NCBI GenBank assembly: GCA_903829815.1
Contig: CAIKRR010000027.1
Location: 1 to 64,000 of the forward strand
Reading direction: 5' to 3'
Origin: an uncultured Pseudomonadota bacterium
GTDB lineage: Bacteria > Pseudomonadota > Gammaproteobacteria > Burkholderiales > SG8-39
Length of the DNA: 64,000 bases
Position 1 is the stretch's first letter. Each line of letters begins with the position of its first letter. The position numbers and the translations under genes were made by a program. Of the stretch, positions 51,898 through 60,072 are shown piece by piece. The notes beneath the pieces were generated by a model that was given only the letters and a program-made list of their open reading frames with translations, did no database searches and was not told where the DNA came from.

Positions 51898-52980
51898 CTA
51901 CTCGGGTTCGATGCCGGCCAGTCGCACCATCTCGGCGTAGAGCTTCAACTGGCCTTCGAGATAGGCGCGAAATTCCTCGGGACTCGTGGGCGAGGGTTCG
52001 AAGCCCTGCTCCTGCAGTCGCTTGCGCAGGGCGGGGTCATCGAACACGCGGCGCATCGCGGCGTTGAGGCGCGCCACCACCTCGGGCGCCATGCCCGCAG
52101 GACCGAGCAGGCCGAACCAGCCGGCATCGATGTCCATGCCCGGGATTCCCGCCTCACCCAGCGTGGGGATATCGGGCAGGGAGGCAAGCCGGCGATGGCC
52201 GGTCACGGCCAGCGCACGCAGACGACCCGAAGCCTGGTAGGGCAGCACGAGAAGCTCGTTGGACATCATGGCCTGGATCTCGCCCGAGAGCAGTGCGCCA
52301 GTGGCAAGCCCGCCGCTCTTGTAAGGCACATGCGTCATGTGCAGGCCGGCCCGTGCATTGAAGAGTGCCCCTGCGAGATGAATCGTGTTGCCGATGCCCG
52401 GTGAGCCGTAGGCGATGTTGGTCTCGGGCCGGCGGGCCAGCGCCACGAATTCGGCAGCACTGCGCGCTGGCAGCGATGGCGTGACAGCCAGGATGAACGC
52501 CTGCTGCGAGCACAGGTTGGTGATCGGTGTGAAATCGCGCAAGGGGTCGAACGGCAGCTTGCGATAGATGCTCGGGTTCACCACCAGCGAGGCCGAGACC
52601 ACGAGCAGCGTATGCCCATCGGGCGCCGCCTTGGCGACCGCATCGGCACCAATGATGCCGTTGGCGCCCAGCCGGTTCTCGACCACCACCGATTGCCCGG
52701 TCTGCGCTGCGTACTGCTGTCCGACCAGCCGTGCGATGGTATCGGGCGCACCCGGCCCGAAGGGCACGATGATGCGGATCGGACGGGCAGCGGTGCCTTG
52801 CGCCTGCGCGGGCACTGTCCATCCGGTGAGACTGGCCAGCACGAGCGCAGCACCAAGCCCGACGCGGGCGGCCAGTGCCCGGCCGACATGCCCGGCGGTT
52901 CGTGCCCCGCTCGTCGCCCCGCTCGTCGCCACTACCGCACGGCAGACCCGCCGAACACGCCTGCGCGCATTCACGCTCAT
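51898..52980 (-). CDS. Bug/TctC-family periplasmic receptor, last gene of the 52-59 kb operon
   Basis: 360 residues. A long arginine-rich N-region (RRRVRRVCR) precedes the hydrophobic core VGLGAALVLASLTGWTVPAQAQ; the mature motifs are RPIRIIVPFGPGAPDTIARLVG and APDGHTLLV. Its ATG overlaps the M20 hydrolase stop (ATGA), so it is the terminal cistron of the coupled leftward operon starting at 58869. The receptor probably binds the operon's substrate (inference). An internal ATG after the arginine-rich stretch is not available in good context, so the long form is kept. Confidence 0.92.
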   Translation of the reverse strand: MSVNARRRVRRVCRAVVATSGATSGARTAGHVGRALAARVGLGAALVLASLTGWTVPAQAQGTAARPIRIIVPFGPGAPDTIARLVGQQYAAQTGQSVVVENRLGANGIIGADAVAKAAPDGHTLLVVSASLVVNPSIYRKLPFDPLRDFTPITNLCSQQAFILAVTPSLPARSAAEFVALARRPETNIAYGSPGIGNTIHLAGALFNARAGLHMTHVPYKSGGLATGALLSGEIQAMMSNELLVLPYQASGRLRALAVTGHRRLASLPDIPTLGEAGIPGMDIDAGWFGLLGPAGMAPEVVARLNAAMRRVFDDPALRKRLQEQGFEPSPTSPEEFRAYLEGQLKLYAEMVRLAGIEPE

Positions 52981-54185
52981 GATGATGTTGTCCCCTTCAA
53001 CCCGAGCACGGCCCGCACCACATCGAGCTGGATGAGCGACGCGTCGATCATCTGTGCGATTGGAATCGATTCATTCGGCGCATGGCCCTGCCCACCCTCG
53101 CCCGGCCCGAAATCGATGATCTCGATACCGTCGCGGGCGAAGTAGCGTCCATCGAAGACGCCGACAGCATTCACGAAACGCGCTGGCGCCCCCAGGTGGC
53201 TGGCGATGGCGGCATTGAAGGCCGCAAACATGGGCCCGTCGTCACGACTCTGGAAGCCGGCCGAGGCGGTGAGCTGGCTCACCTCGACGGTGCCCTCAGG
53301 CTCACCGGCACTCAGGAGGCAATCGCGCAATTCGGCAAAGGCGTCAGCGGGGTTCTCGCTCGGCAGCAGACGCCGGTCGATCCGGACCTTGCAGTGCGCA
53401 GGCACCACATTGGGCTGCTCGCCCCCCTCGATGGTGCCCACATTGATCATCGAGGCCAGCTCGCCGCCCGGCGATGCGGCACGCCGGCGGGCAATGGCCG
53501 GACTCAGATCGCGCTCGACACGGGAGAGCAATCGCATCATTCGAAGAATGGCGTTGTCACCCGTCGGCGCGGCGCCGGCGTGGGCAGCACGGCCATGAGT
53601 GACCACTTGCACCCAGATTACGCCCCGTTCGGCCACGATCATCTGATTTTCGGTCGGGGCACCGACCACCAGCATGTCGGGCCGCACCATGCCTTCGCCA
53701 CGCAGTCGAGCCAGCCCGTCGGGACCGAGATTTTCCTCGTCGCCCACGAAAGTGAAGACGACCTCGCCACGCGCCGGCCCTCCGGCGCGAGCAATTTCGC
53801 GCGCAAGCCACAGGTGACAGGCAGCAGCGCCCTTGGCGTTGGAGGCCCCAAGGCCATGCAGACGCCCCTCGCGAACCACCGGACCATACGGCTCGGTATG
53901 CCAGGCCGCCAGATCACCCGGGCCGATGGTGTCAACGTGCACGTTGAAAACGAGCGAAGGATGACCGCTGCCCAGACGTGCCACCACATTGGTCGAGGCA
54001 CCGAAGCGAGGCGTGTCGACCCGGTAGCCGCTGGCGAGGAGATCGCGCGCGATGCGCTCGGCGATGGCGCTGGTATCACCCGGGGGCGAGCGTGAATCGA
54101 TCGCCACCAGATCACCCAGCGTGGCAACCAGATCGCGCCCGATCGGCTCGCGGTCGACGGGGCGTCCAGATTGGCTGTGCGTCAT
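52977..54185 (-). CDS. M20-family metallohydrolase (ArgE/DapE-like)
   Basis: 402 residues. Metal-site motifs: NVHVDTIGPGD (H83, D85), GLGASNAKGAAAC where N116 stands at the usual bridging-aspartate position, and FVGDEENLGPDG with the catalytic E150 and metal-ligand E151. The dimerisation domain contains THGRAAHAGAAPTGDNAI, and the closing histidine region is GGQGHAPNESIPI. Members remove acyl or carbamoyl groups from amino acids. The ATG shares a base with the dihydroorotase-like stop (TGATG), and its own stop overlaps the receptor start. The Asn substitution could alter metal content. Confidence 0.9.
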   Translation of the reverse strand: MTHSQSGRPVDREPIGRDLVATLGDLVAIDSRSPPGDTSAIAERIARDLLASGYRVDTPRFGASTNVVARLGSGHPSLVFNVHVDTIGPGDLAAWHTEPYGPVVREGRLHGLGASNAKGAAACHLWLAREIARAGGPARGEVVFTFVGDEENLGPDGLARLRGEGMVRPDMLVVGAPTENQMIVAERGVIWVQVVTHGRAAHAGAAPTGDNAILRMMRLLSRVERDLSPAIARRRAASPGGELASMINVGTIEGGEQPNVVPAHCKVRIDRRLLPSENPADAFAELRDCLLSAGEPEGTVEVSQLTASAGFQSRDDGPMFAAFNAAIASHLGAPARFVNAVGVFDGRYFARDGIEIIDFGPGEGGQGHAPNESIPIAQMIDASLIQLDVVRAVLGLKGTTSS

Positions 54186-55603
54186 CAGGGACGCCAGGCG
54201 GTGATCGACTCGGTGGTGTGCTCGAGATTGCGCGGCGCGGCCGGCGCCATCTGCTGCGTGGCCTTCACCGAGCGCCCCCAACCGCGGTCACCCACCAGTG
54301 CACCGTCCTTGGCAACGACGCGACCCCGCACCATCGTGAGCACCGGGCCGGCCGTGGTACGCCAGCCATGCCAGGGCGAAATCTTCGACTTCGAGAAGAG
54401 CGACTCATCGCGAATGTCGCGCTCCAGCGCCATGTCGACCAGCACGATGTCGGCATCGGCGCCCACCTGCAGCACGCCCTTGTGCGGATACAGACCCCAG
54501 GCCCGTGCCGGGTTCACGCACGCCCAGCGCACATAGTCGTTGAGGGTCATGCGCCCGGCGTTCACCTGAGTGAGCATGAGGGGCATCTGGGTCTGCACAC
54601 CGGGGAAGCCGCATTCGCAGTTCCAGATCGTGTCGCGGCGTTTTTCCTCGATGGTGTGCGGCGCATGGTCGGTCGCAATCATGTCGACCGTGCCGTCGTG
54701 CAGGGCCTCCCACAGCGCCACGTCGTGCCCGGGCTCGCGGATCGGCGGGTTCACCTTGGCAAGACCATGCATGGTCTTCATCTGCTCGCTGGTGAGGAGC
54801 AGGTACTGCGGGCAGGTCTCCACCGTGACATCGACCCCGCGGCGCTTGGCATCGCGCACGAAATAAAGACCATCGCGCGAGCTCTTGTGGGCGATGTGCA
54901 GGCGCGCGCCGGTCCACTCGGCAAAGAGCGTGGCGCGACTCACCGCTTCCATCGCGGCAATGGCCGGGCGCGCGGCCAGATGGGCGAGCGGATCGACGCG
55001 CCCGGCGGCCTCGAGCTTGCCCTGGCGGCGCGCCATGATCGAGGCATTCTCGGCGTGCACCGTGCACCGAAGGCCGAGCTGGGCCAGGATCTCGAAGCCC
55101 TCGAGCATCGCGCCATCAGTCGGGGCCGGCAGATTGCCGAAGGTATTGCCCATGAAGCACTTGAAGCTTGCTGCCCCGGCAGCAGCCAGGTCTGCAAGCT
55201 GGTCGATATTGTTCTCGGCGAGCAGGCCGTAGATGCCGAAGTCGACATGAGCATCCCGGCTGGCGATGCCGATCTTCTGCTCCATCGCTGCCACCGTGCC
55301 GGTGGGCGGGTTGGTGTTGGGCATCTCGAACACGGTGGTCACACCACCCAGGGCAGCCGCACCGGTACCGGTATGCCAGTCTTCCTTGTACTCATAGCCA
55401 GGCGTACGAAAGTGCACGTGGGAGTCGATGGCACCCGGAATCACGTACTTGCCGGTGGCGTCGATCACCTGCGCAGCCGGTGGCATCAGGGCCTCATCAC
55501 CGATGGCAACGATGCGCTCGCCCACGATGGCGATGGCCGCCTCGACGGTCGACTCGGGGCTCACCACCTTGCCACCGCGGATCAGGATGTCGATCTTGTT
55601 CAT
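54185..55603 (-). CDS. dihydroorotase/hydantoinase-family cyclic amidohydrolase
   Basis: 472 residues, larger than bacterial PyrC and of the allantoinase/dihydroorotase/hydantoinase length class. GAIDSHVHFRTPGYEYKEDW (H62, H64), carboxylated lysine K148 in ASFKCFMG, H183 in TVHAENAS, H239 in LHIAHKSS and D312 in ATDHAPH give a binuclear zinc site. It opens a cyclic amide (dihydroorotate, hydantoin, allantoin or similar). GGGGAAG precedes the ATG. In the same operon are an N-carbamoylase-like nitrilase and an M20 hydrolase, which fits a ring-opening plus decarbamoylation route rather than pyrimidine synthesis (inference). Confidence 0.92.
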   Translation of the reverse strand: MNKIDILIRGGKVVSPESTVEAAIAIVGERIVAIGDEALMPPAAQVIDATGKYVIPGAIDSHVHFRTPGYEYKEDWHTGTGAAALGGVTTVFEMPNTNPPTGTVAAMEQKIGIASRDAHVDFGIYGLLAENNIDQLADLAAAGAASFKCFMGNTFGNLPAPTDGAMLEGFEILAQLGLRCTVHAENASIMARRQGKLEAAGRVDPLAHLAARPAIAAMEAVSRATLFAEWTGARLHIAHKSSRDGLYFVRDAKRRGVDVTVETCPQYLLLTSEQMKTMHGLAKVNPPIREPGHDVALWEALHDGTVDMIATDHAPHTIEEKRRDTIWNCECGFPGVQTQMPLMLTQVNAGRMTLNDYVRWACVNPARAWGLYPHKGVLQVGADADIVLVDMALERDIRDESLFSKSKISPWHGWRTTAGPVLTMVRGRVVAKDGALVGDRGWGRSVKATQQMAPAAPRNLEHTTESITAWRP

Positions 55604-55690
55604 GTCTTCCCCATCATGTGAGTCGTGCCAGGCCTGAGTGCCGGCAGGTGCACCGTGAATGCAGGCGCAGGCCCGAGTTTACGCGAGCGC

Positions 55691-56656
55691 TCAGAGCCCG
55701 AGCAGGCGGGCCGCATTGCCCCCCAGAATCGCCGCCTTGTCCTCGGCCGCGAGATCAAGCGCATCGACATGCGCCGTGTCGGCGTCGATGTAGGGATCAT
55801 CGGTTGCGAACAGCAGATGGTCGGCACCGGCAAAGCCGATGGCCATGTCGAGTACCGGGCCGAAGAACGACGCGGTGTCGTAGTAGAGCTGCTTCGCATA
55901 GACACTGGGCAACTGCGAGATGTGCTCGCGGCAGGCCGGGAAGATGCGAAAACCGTTGTCGAGGCGCTCGATGAGGGTGAGCAGGGTGCCCCCGGTGTGG
56001 GCCAGAACGATGGCGATGTCGGGATGGCGCTCGAGAACCCCGCCGTAGATGAGACGGGTGGCCGCGAGCGTGGTGTCAAACGGGAACCCGACCCGCAGCG
56101 GCAGTTCGTAACCGTCCATGCCCGAGGTATTGGCCGGGAACATCGGGTGCATGAAGGCGGGCAGCGAGAGGGCACTCATCTGCTCCCAGAGCGGCTCGAA
56201 CATCGGGTCATCGAGCTGGCGGCCACTGACGTTGGAACCCAGCGCAATGCCGCGCATGCCAAGGTCGTTGACCGCCCGATCCAGTTCGCGCATCGAGGCA
56301 TCGATGTCGCCCAGCGGCAGGCTGGCCATGCCCACGAAGCGATCGGGGTGCGCTGCGCACATCTCGTAGACACGATCGTTGATCATGCGCGCCACCTCGA
56401 TCTGGATGCTCGGCTCCCAGGCGTACACATTGGGCGTGCTGAGCGAGATGGCGCGCATGTCGATGCCCTTGCGATCCATTGCACGCAAGCGGTCATCGAC
56501 TTCGAACATGTCAGGCCGCGACCACGCCACGGTATTGCCACCGCGCCCGAGAAAGGTCTTGTCGCCACTCTCGGTCACCTCGAGCCCCAGGTGGGTGCGC
56601 AACTGCTCGAGATATTGTCGATCGACGATGTGGGCGTGAATGTCGATGCAGGTCAT
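55691..56656 (-). CDS. amidohydrolase family 2 protein (ACMSD-like)
   Basis: 321 residues. CIDIHAHIV gives H7 and H9; FMHPMFP, IVLAHTGG and FATDDPYID supply the remaining histidines and the aspartate of the ACMSD-type site. It keeps the family stretch GKTFLGRGG-like basic loop and PDRFVGMASLPLGD. It acts as a metal-dependent decarboxylase or hydrolase on an unsaturated acid. AAGGAG lies 7 bases upstream of the ATG, giving its own strong initiation within the operon. It is only distantly similar to the homologue at 743-1756. Confidence 0.91.
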   Translation of the reverse strand: MTCIDIHAHIVDRQYLEQLRTHLGLEVTESGDKTFLGRGGNTVAWSRPDMFEVDDRLRAMDRKGIDMRAISLSTPNVYAWEPSIQIEVARMINDRVYEMCAAHPDRFVGMASLPLGDIDASMRELDRAVNDLGMRGIALGSNVSGRQLDDPMFEPLWEQMSALSLPAFMHPMFPANTSGMDGYELPLRVGFPFDTTLAATRLIYGGVLERHPDIAIVLAHTGGTLLTLIERLDNGFRIFPACREHISQLPSVYAKQLYYDTASFFGPVLDMAIGFAGADHLLFATDDPYIDADTAHVDALDLAAEDKAAILGGNAARLLGL

Positions 56657-56756
56657 GCGAACTCCTTGGACGTGCGATATGGCCTGCAGGGCGCAAGGCC
56701 AGGAACGAGGACAGGCGAGGTGACGTGCAATGGCCTGGGCAGAACAGGGCACATGG

Positions 56757-57284
56757 TCAGAGGATACCGCTCAGCCCGAGGATTGCGCCAAGCGCGATGA
56801 GCCACAGAGGGCTTACTCGGGTTTTCAGCACCACCAGCGCCGTCAGCGCAGTGAGCAGGTAGGCCGTCGGCCCGTGTGCGGCGGCCACGGTGATGAGGCA
56901 GCCCCCGGAGAGGGCCAGGCCAACGATGACCGGAAAGAGGCCTGCCTGAGTCACCCGGCGCCATCGTGCTCCCTGGAACCGATCCCACACCAACACGACC
57001 AGCATCGCCAGCAGGGCCGAGGGGCCAGCCATGGCGAGGGTTGCCACCAGGCAACCCGGAATGCCGGCAACGTGATAACCGATGAGGCTCACCACGAGCA
57101 CGTTGGGGCCTGGCATCGCGTACCCCAGGCCGTACAGGTCGGCAAAGGTGCGCGCGTCCATCCATTGATGGTGCTCGACCACCACCCGCTGGATCTCGGT
57201 GAGGGCCGAGGTCATCCCGCCAAAGGAGAGCACCGAGAGGATCGAGAATTCGACCGCCAGATCAATGAGTGAGGCCTCGTTCAT
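56757..57284 (-). CDS. chromate transporter ChrA-type half protein (second cistron)
   Basis: 175 residues, one CHR domain: FGGMTSALTEIQRVVVEHHQWM, FADLYGLGYAMPGPNVLVVSLIGYHVAGIPG, with about five hydrophobic helices. Short CHR proteins work as pairs with opposite topology; the partner is the adjacent gene. The two overlap by four bases (ATGA). Known pairs export chromate, but the location inside a catabolic operon raises the possibility that this one moves an organic or sulfate-like anion (inference). Confidence 0.92.
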   Translation of the reverse strand: MNEASLIDLAVEFSILSVLSFGGMTSALTEIQRVVVEHHQWMDARTFADLYGLGYAMPGPNVLVVSLIGYHVAGIPGCLVATLAMAGPSALLAMLVVLVWDRFQGARWRRVTQAGLFPVIVGLALSGGCLITVAAAHGPTAYLLTALTALVVLKTRVSPLWLIALGAILGLSGIL

Positions 57285-57916
57285 CGCACGCGCCTCGACG
57301 CCATCAGGACACCCAGAGGCCCCATGGTGACCAGCACCACCGGCAGGCTGAGTCGGAAGACCACGACCGCCACAAAGGTGAGGACGGCGACGATCGCGAT
57401 CGGGTTGCGAAGGCCCGGAGCCGCCGCAGTCTTCAGACCGAACGAGAGCATGAGGCCTGCAGCCACCGGTGAGATGCCACGCATCGCGTTCTTCACGGCA
57501 GGCAGATCACCGTACTGGGCGTAGAGCGTTCCGAGAATCAGCACGAAGATGAGTGGCACGGTCATGATGGCGATCGAGGACACCACCATGCCCGTGGTAC
57601 CCCGCAGATGTCGGCTGACCGCCGCAATGAGATTGAAGACGTTGGGCCCGGGCATGAACTGGGCAATGGAAAGACCGTTGTTGAATTCCTCGGCCGTAAG
57701 CCAATGCCGCTCCTCGACCATGAGCCGGCGCAACCAGACGATGGAGCCCCCGAAGCCAGTAGCCCCGACCAGTGCATGGGTCCAGAAGAGCGTTGCGAGT
57801 GACGGCGGCTCTCGGCTGGGGCTGCCCTCGGGACCGGCGTGATGCGGTTCGCTCTCGGGGCGGCCGGGCACATCACCATCGCGGACATCGGCTGCGGCAT
57901 CCCGAACCGTCGTCAT
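57281..57916 (-). CDS. chromate transporter ChrA-type half protein (first cistron)
   Basis: 211 residues. A hydrophilic head of about 40 residues (RPESEPHHAGPEGSPSREPPS) precedes the CHR domain TLFWTHALVGATGFGGSIVWLRRLMVEERHW and LSIAQFMPGPNVFNLIAAVSRHLRGTTG. The PGPN motif after the first helices is the CHR hallmark. Coupled by ATGA overlaps both to the N-carbamoylase-like gene upstream and to its partner downstream. The cytoplasmic or periplasmic acidic/His-bearing head is longer than usual. Confidence 0.92.
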   Translation of the reverse strand: MTTVRDAAADVRDGDVPGRPESEPHHAGPEGSPSREPPSLATLFWTHALVGATGFGGSIVWLRRLMVEERHWLTAEEFNNGLSIAQFMPGPNVFNLIAAVSRHLRGTTGMVVSSIAIMTVPLIFVLILGTLYAQYGDLPAVKNAMRGISPVAAGLMLSFGLKTAAAPGLRNPIAIVAVLTFVAVVVFRLSLPVVLVTMGPLGVLMASRRVR

Positions 57917-58869
57917 GAAGCGCCTCCGGAAGGGGCGTCTCCGAGCGGGGCCCCGGCCCCGGTGCGCTCCAGAATCAGCCCGTAATGCTCGGGGCGGCGG
58001 TGCGCGGCAAAGTTGAAGACGTTCTGGCGAAAACGATCACCGACCGCCAGATCGGCATTCACGAAGATCACTTCATCGTCTTCAGACTGCGACTGCGCCA
58101 TGATCTCGCCACTGGGCGACACGATGACTGAACCGCCAATCATGTGAAAGCCATCCTCGAGGCCGGCCTTGGCCGCTGCCGCTACCCAAAGGGCGTTCTG
58201 GTAGGCGCCCGACTGGAGGGTGAGCAGATGATGGAACATCCGCAGGTGGGGTGGCTCAGACCAGTGGATGTTGACCGAGGGCGTGCTGAACCCCAGGGTC
58301 ACGATCTCAGCACTTTGCAGACCCAGCACCCGGAAGGTCTCGGGCCAGCGGCGGTCGTTGCAGATGCACATGCCGATGCGCGCATCCATCGCGCTCCAGG
58401 CGCGGAAGCCTTCATTGCCAACCTGGAAATAGCGCTTTTCCAGGTGCTGGAAGGGCGCCGTGGGCTTGTGATCGGCGTGCCCCGGCAGATGAATCTTGCG
58501 ATAGCGGCCCACAATCCGGCCCTGCGCATCCACGAGAATCTGGGTATTGAAGCGCTCGCCCCGAGGGGTGAGTTCGGCAAACCCGAGGGTAAAGCCGATG
58601 CCCAGGTCGCGTGCACGCTCGAAGAGCACGCGCGTCTCGGGGCCGGGCATCTCGCGCTCGTAGAAGTGGTCGAGCGCTTCGCCATCCTCGAGCCAGTAGC
58701 GCGGAAAGAACGTGGTGAGTGCGAGTTCGGGAAACACCACCAGCCGGGCGCCGCGGCTCGCCGCCTCAGTCATCAGCGCGAGCAGTCGCGCGACCGCCGA
58801 AGCGCGGCTGTCAGCCCTGTGAACAGGCCCCATCTGGGCCACGGCAAGCCCGAAGGGGCGACGAATCAT
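57913..58869 (-). CDS. nitrilase-superfamily amidase, N-carbamoyl-D-amino acid hydrolase-like
   Basis: 318 residues. The catalytic triad is visible: E48 in VVFPELAL, K125 in YRKIHLPGH and C170 in MCICNDRRWPE. These positions and the CNDRRWPE sequence closely match Agrobacterium N-carbamoyl-D-amino acid amidohydrolase (E46, K126, C171), which turns N-carbamoyl amino acids into amino acid, CO2 and ammonia. AGGAG lies 7 bases before the ATG at 58869. It is the first cistron of the leftward operon. Together with the hydantoinase-type gene it suggests hydantoin or related cyclic ureide use (inference). Confidence 0.9.
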   Translation of the reverse strand: MIRRPFGLAVAQMGPVHRADSRASAVARLLALMTEAASRGARLVVFPELALTTFFPRYWLEDGEALDHFYEREMPGPETRVLFERARDLGIGFTLGFAELTPRGERFNTQILVDAQGRIVGRYRKIHLPGHADHKPTAPFQHLEKRYFQVGNEGFRAWSAMDARIGMCICNDRRWPETFRVLGLQSAEIVTLGFSTPSVNIHWSEPPHLRMFHHLLTLQSGAYQNALWVAAAAKAGLEDGFHMIGGSVIVSPSGEIMAQSQSEDDEVIFVNADLAVGDRFRQNVFNFAAHRRPEHYGLILERTGAGAPLGDAPSGGAS

Positions 58870-58972
58870 GACATCTCCTGCAATCGACGGGTGCTCAGGC
58901 ATACTCGTTGCTTGGACAACGCATGGCTGAACGCAGCCTGCATCCTATCCACCCCACCGCGGAATCACAAAC

Positions 58973-60049
58973 ATGGCCCCCTCGCTGCCGCTCGATACCC
59001 CGACCTCGCGCCACCCCGCGTTTCGCCCGCTGCGACGCACCCTGGCATGCCTTGCGGTTGCCGCTGCGAGCCTCACCGGGCTGGGGCTTCCGGCTGCGCA
59101 GGCCCAGACCCCGATCAAGTTCTCGCTCAACTTCAAGCCCGATGGGTCCAACGCCGCCTGGTTCCTCGCTGCCGAACGCGGCTACTTCAAGGAAGCGGGC
59201 CTCGATGTTGCCCTGGATACCTCGGCGGGTACCGGCGACGTGATCCAGCGCCTCGCCTCGAACACCTACGACCTGGGGTGCGCCGACATCGGCACGCTCA
59301 TCGAATTTGCCGGGCGCAATCCGCAGCAGGCACCGGTAACGGTCATGGTGCTCTACGCACGATCACCCCTTGCCATCATCAGCTTCAAGAAGGCGGGTAT
59401 CAACCGACCCTCTGATCTCATCGGCAAGCGCATGGGGGCACCGGCCAACGACGGCGCCTTTCGCATGTGGCCGACCTTTGCCAAGGCCGCCGGCATCGAT
59501 GCATCGAAGGTGCAGAACCAGAACGTCGACATCCGGGTGCGTGAAACGATGCTGGTGCGCGGTGAATACGAAGGGGCCTATGGCTACGACTCGAGCATGT
59601 GGTTCAACCTGAAGCCCATGGGCGTGAAGCTCGAGGACTTGTCGTTCCTGCGCTATGCCGACTACGGCCTGGACTTCTACGGCAACTCGGTGATGGCGTC
59701 GAGAAAGTTCATGGCCGAGCACCCGAAGGAAGTCGAAGCATTCACCCGCATCACGGCGCGTGCCTGGCGCGAGGCGATGGCCGATCCGAAAGCGGCGGTT
59801 GCCGCGCTCTACAAGCGCGAGCCGCTCATCAATGTCGAGGTCGAGATCGAAAAGCTGCAGTGGCTCACGAAGAACCAGCTCACCACGCCGCAGACGCGCG
59901 CCGAGGGCATGGGGGCGGTCGACATCGGTCGGCTGGACAAACAGATCGCTGCCATCACCGAAGCCTTCCAGCTGCCCTCGCTCCCGGCCACGAACGCCAT
60001 CTACGATGCCAAGTTCCTGCCGCCGCGGGCCGAGCGGCAACTGCCCTGA
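58973..60049 (+). CDS. NMT1/SsuA-like periplasmic substrate-binding protein
   Basis: 358 residues. N-region with arginines, signal core TLACLAVAAASLTGLGLPAAQA-Q, then IKFSLNFKPDGSNAAWFLAAERGYFKEAGLDV, typical of thiamine-precursor/riboflavin/pyrimidine ABC receptors; GCADIGTLIEFAGRNP and EYEGAYGYDSSMWF follow. No ABC permease or ATPase is adjacent. It is divergent from the N-carbamoylase operon across a 103-base gap and could share its regulation; a pyrimidine- or hydantoin-like ligand would fit (inference). Confidence 0.92.
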   Translation: MAPSLPLDTPTSRHPAFRPLRRTLACLAVAAASLTGLGLPAAQAQTPIKFSLNFKPDGSNAAWFLAAERGYFKEAGLDVALDTSAGTGDVIQRLASNTYDLGCADIGTLIEFAGRNPQQAPVTVMVLYARSPLAIISFKKAGINRPSDLIGKRMGAPANDGAFRMWPTFAKAAGIDASKVQNQNVDIRVRETMLVRGEYEGAYGYDSSMWFNLKPMGVKLEDLSFLRYADYGLDFYGNSVMASRKFMAEHPKEVEAFTRITARAWREAMADPKAAVAALYKREPLINVEVEIEKLQWLTKNQLTTPQTRAEGMGAVDIGRLDKQIAAITEAFQLPSLPATNAIYDAKFLPPRAERQLP

Positions 60050-60072
60050 GCCCAGCGCAGAGAGGGCTGCAA

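Noticed and set aside
54185..55603. Biosynthetic dihydroorotase (pyrC) of pyrimidine synthesis
   Set aside because: It is embedded in a catabolic operon with carbamoylase-like and M20 genes and is in the longer hydantoinase/allantoinase size class; no pyr genes are nearby.
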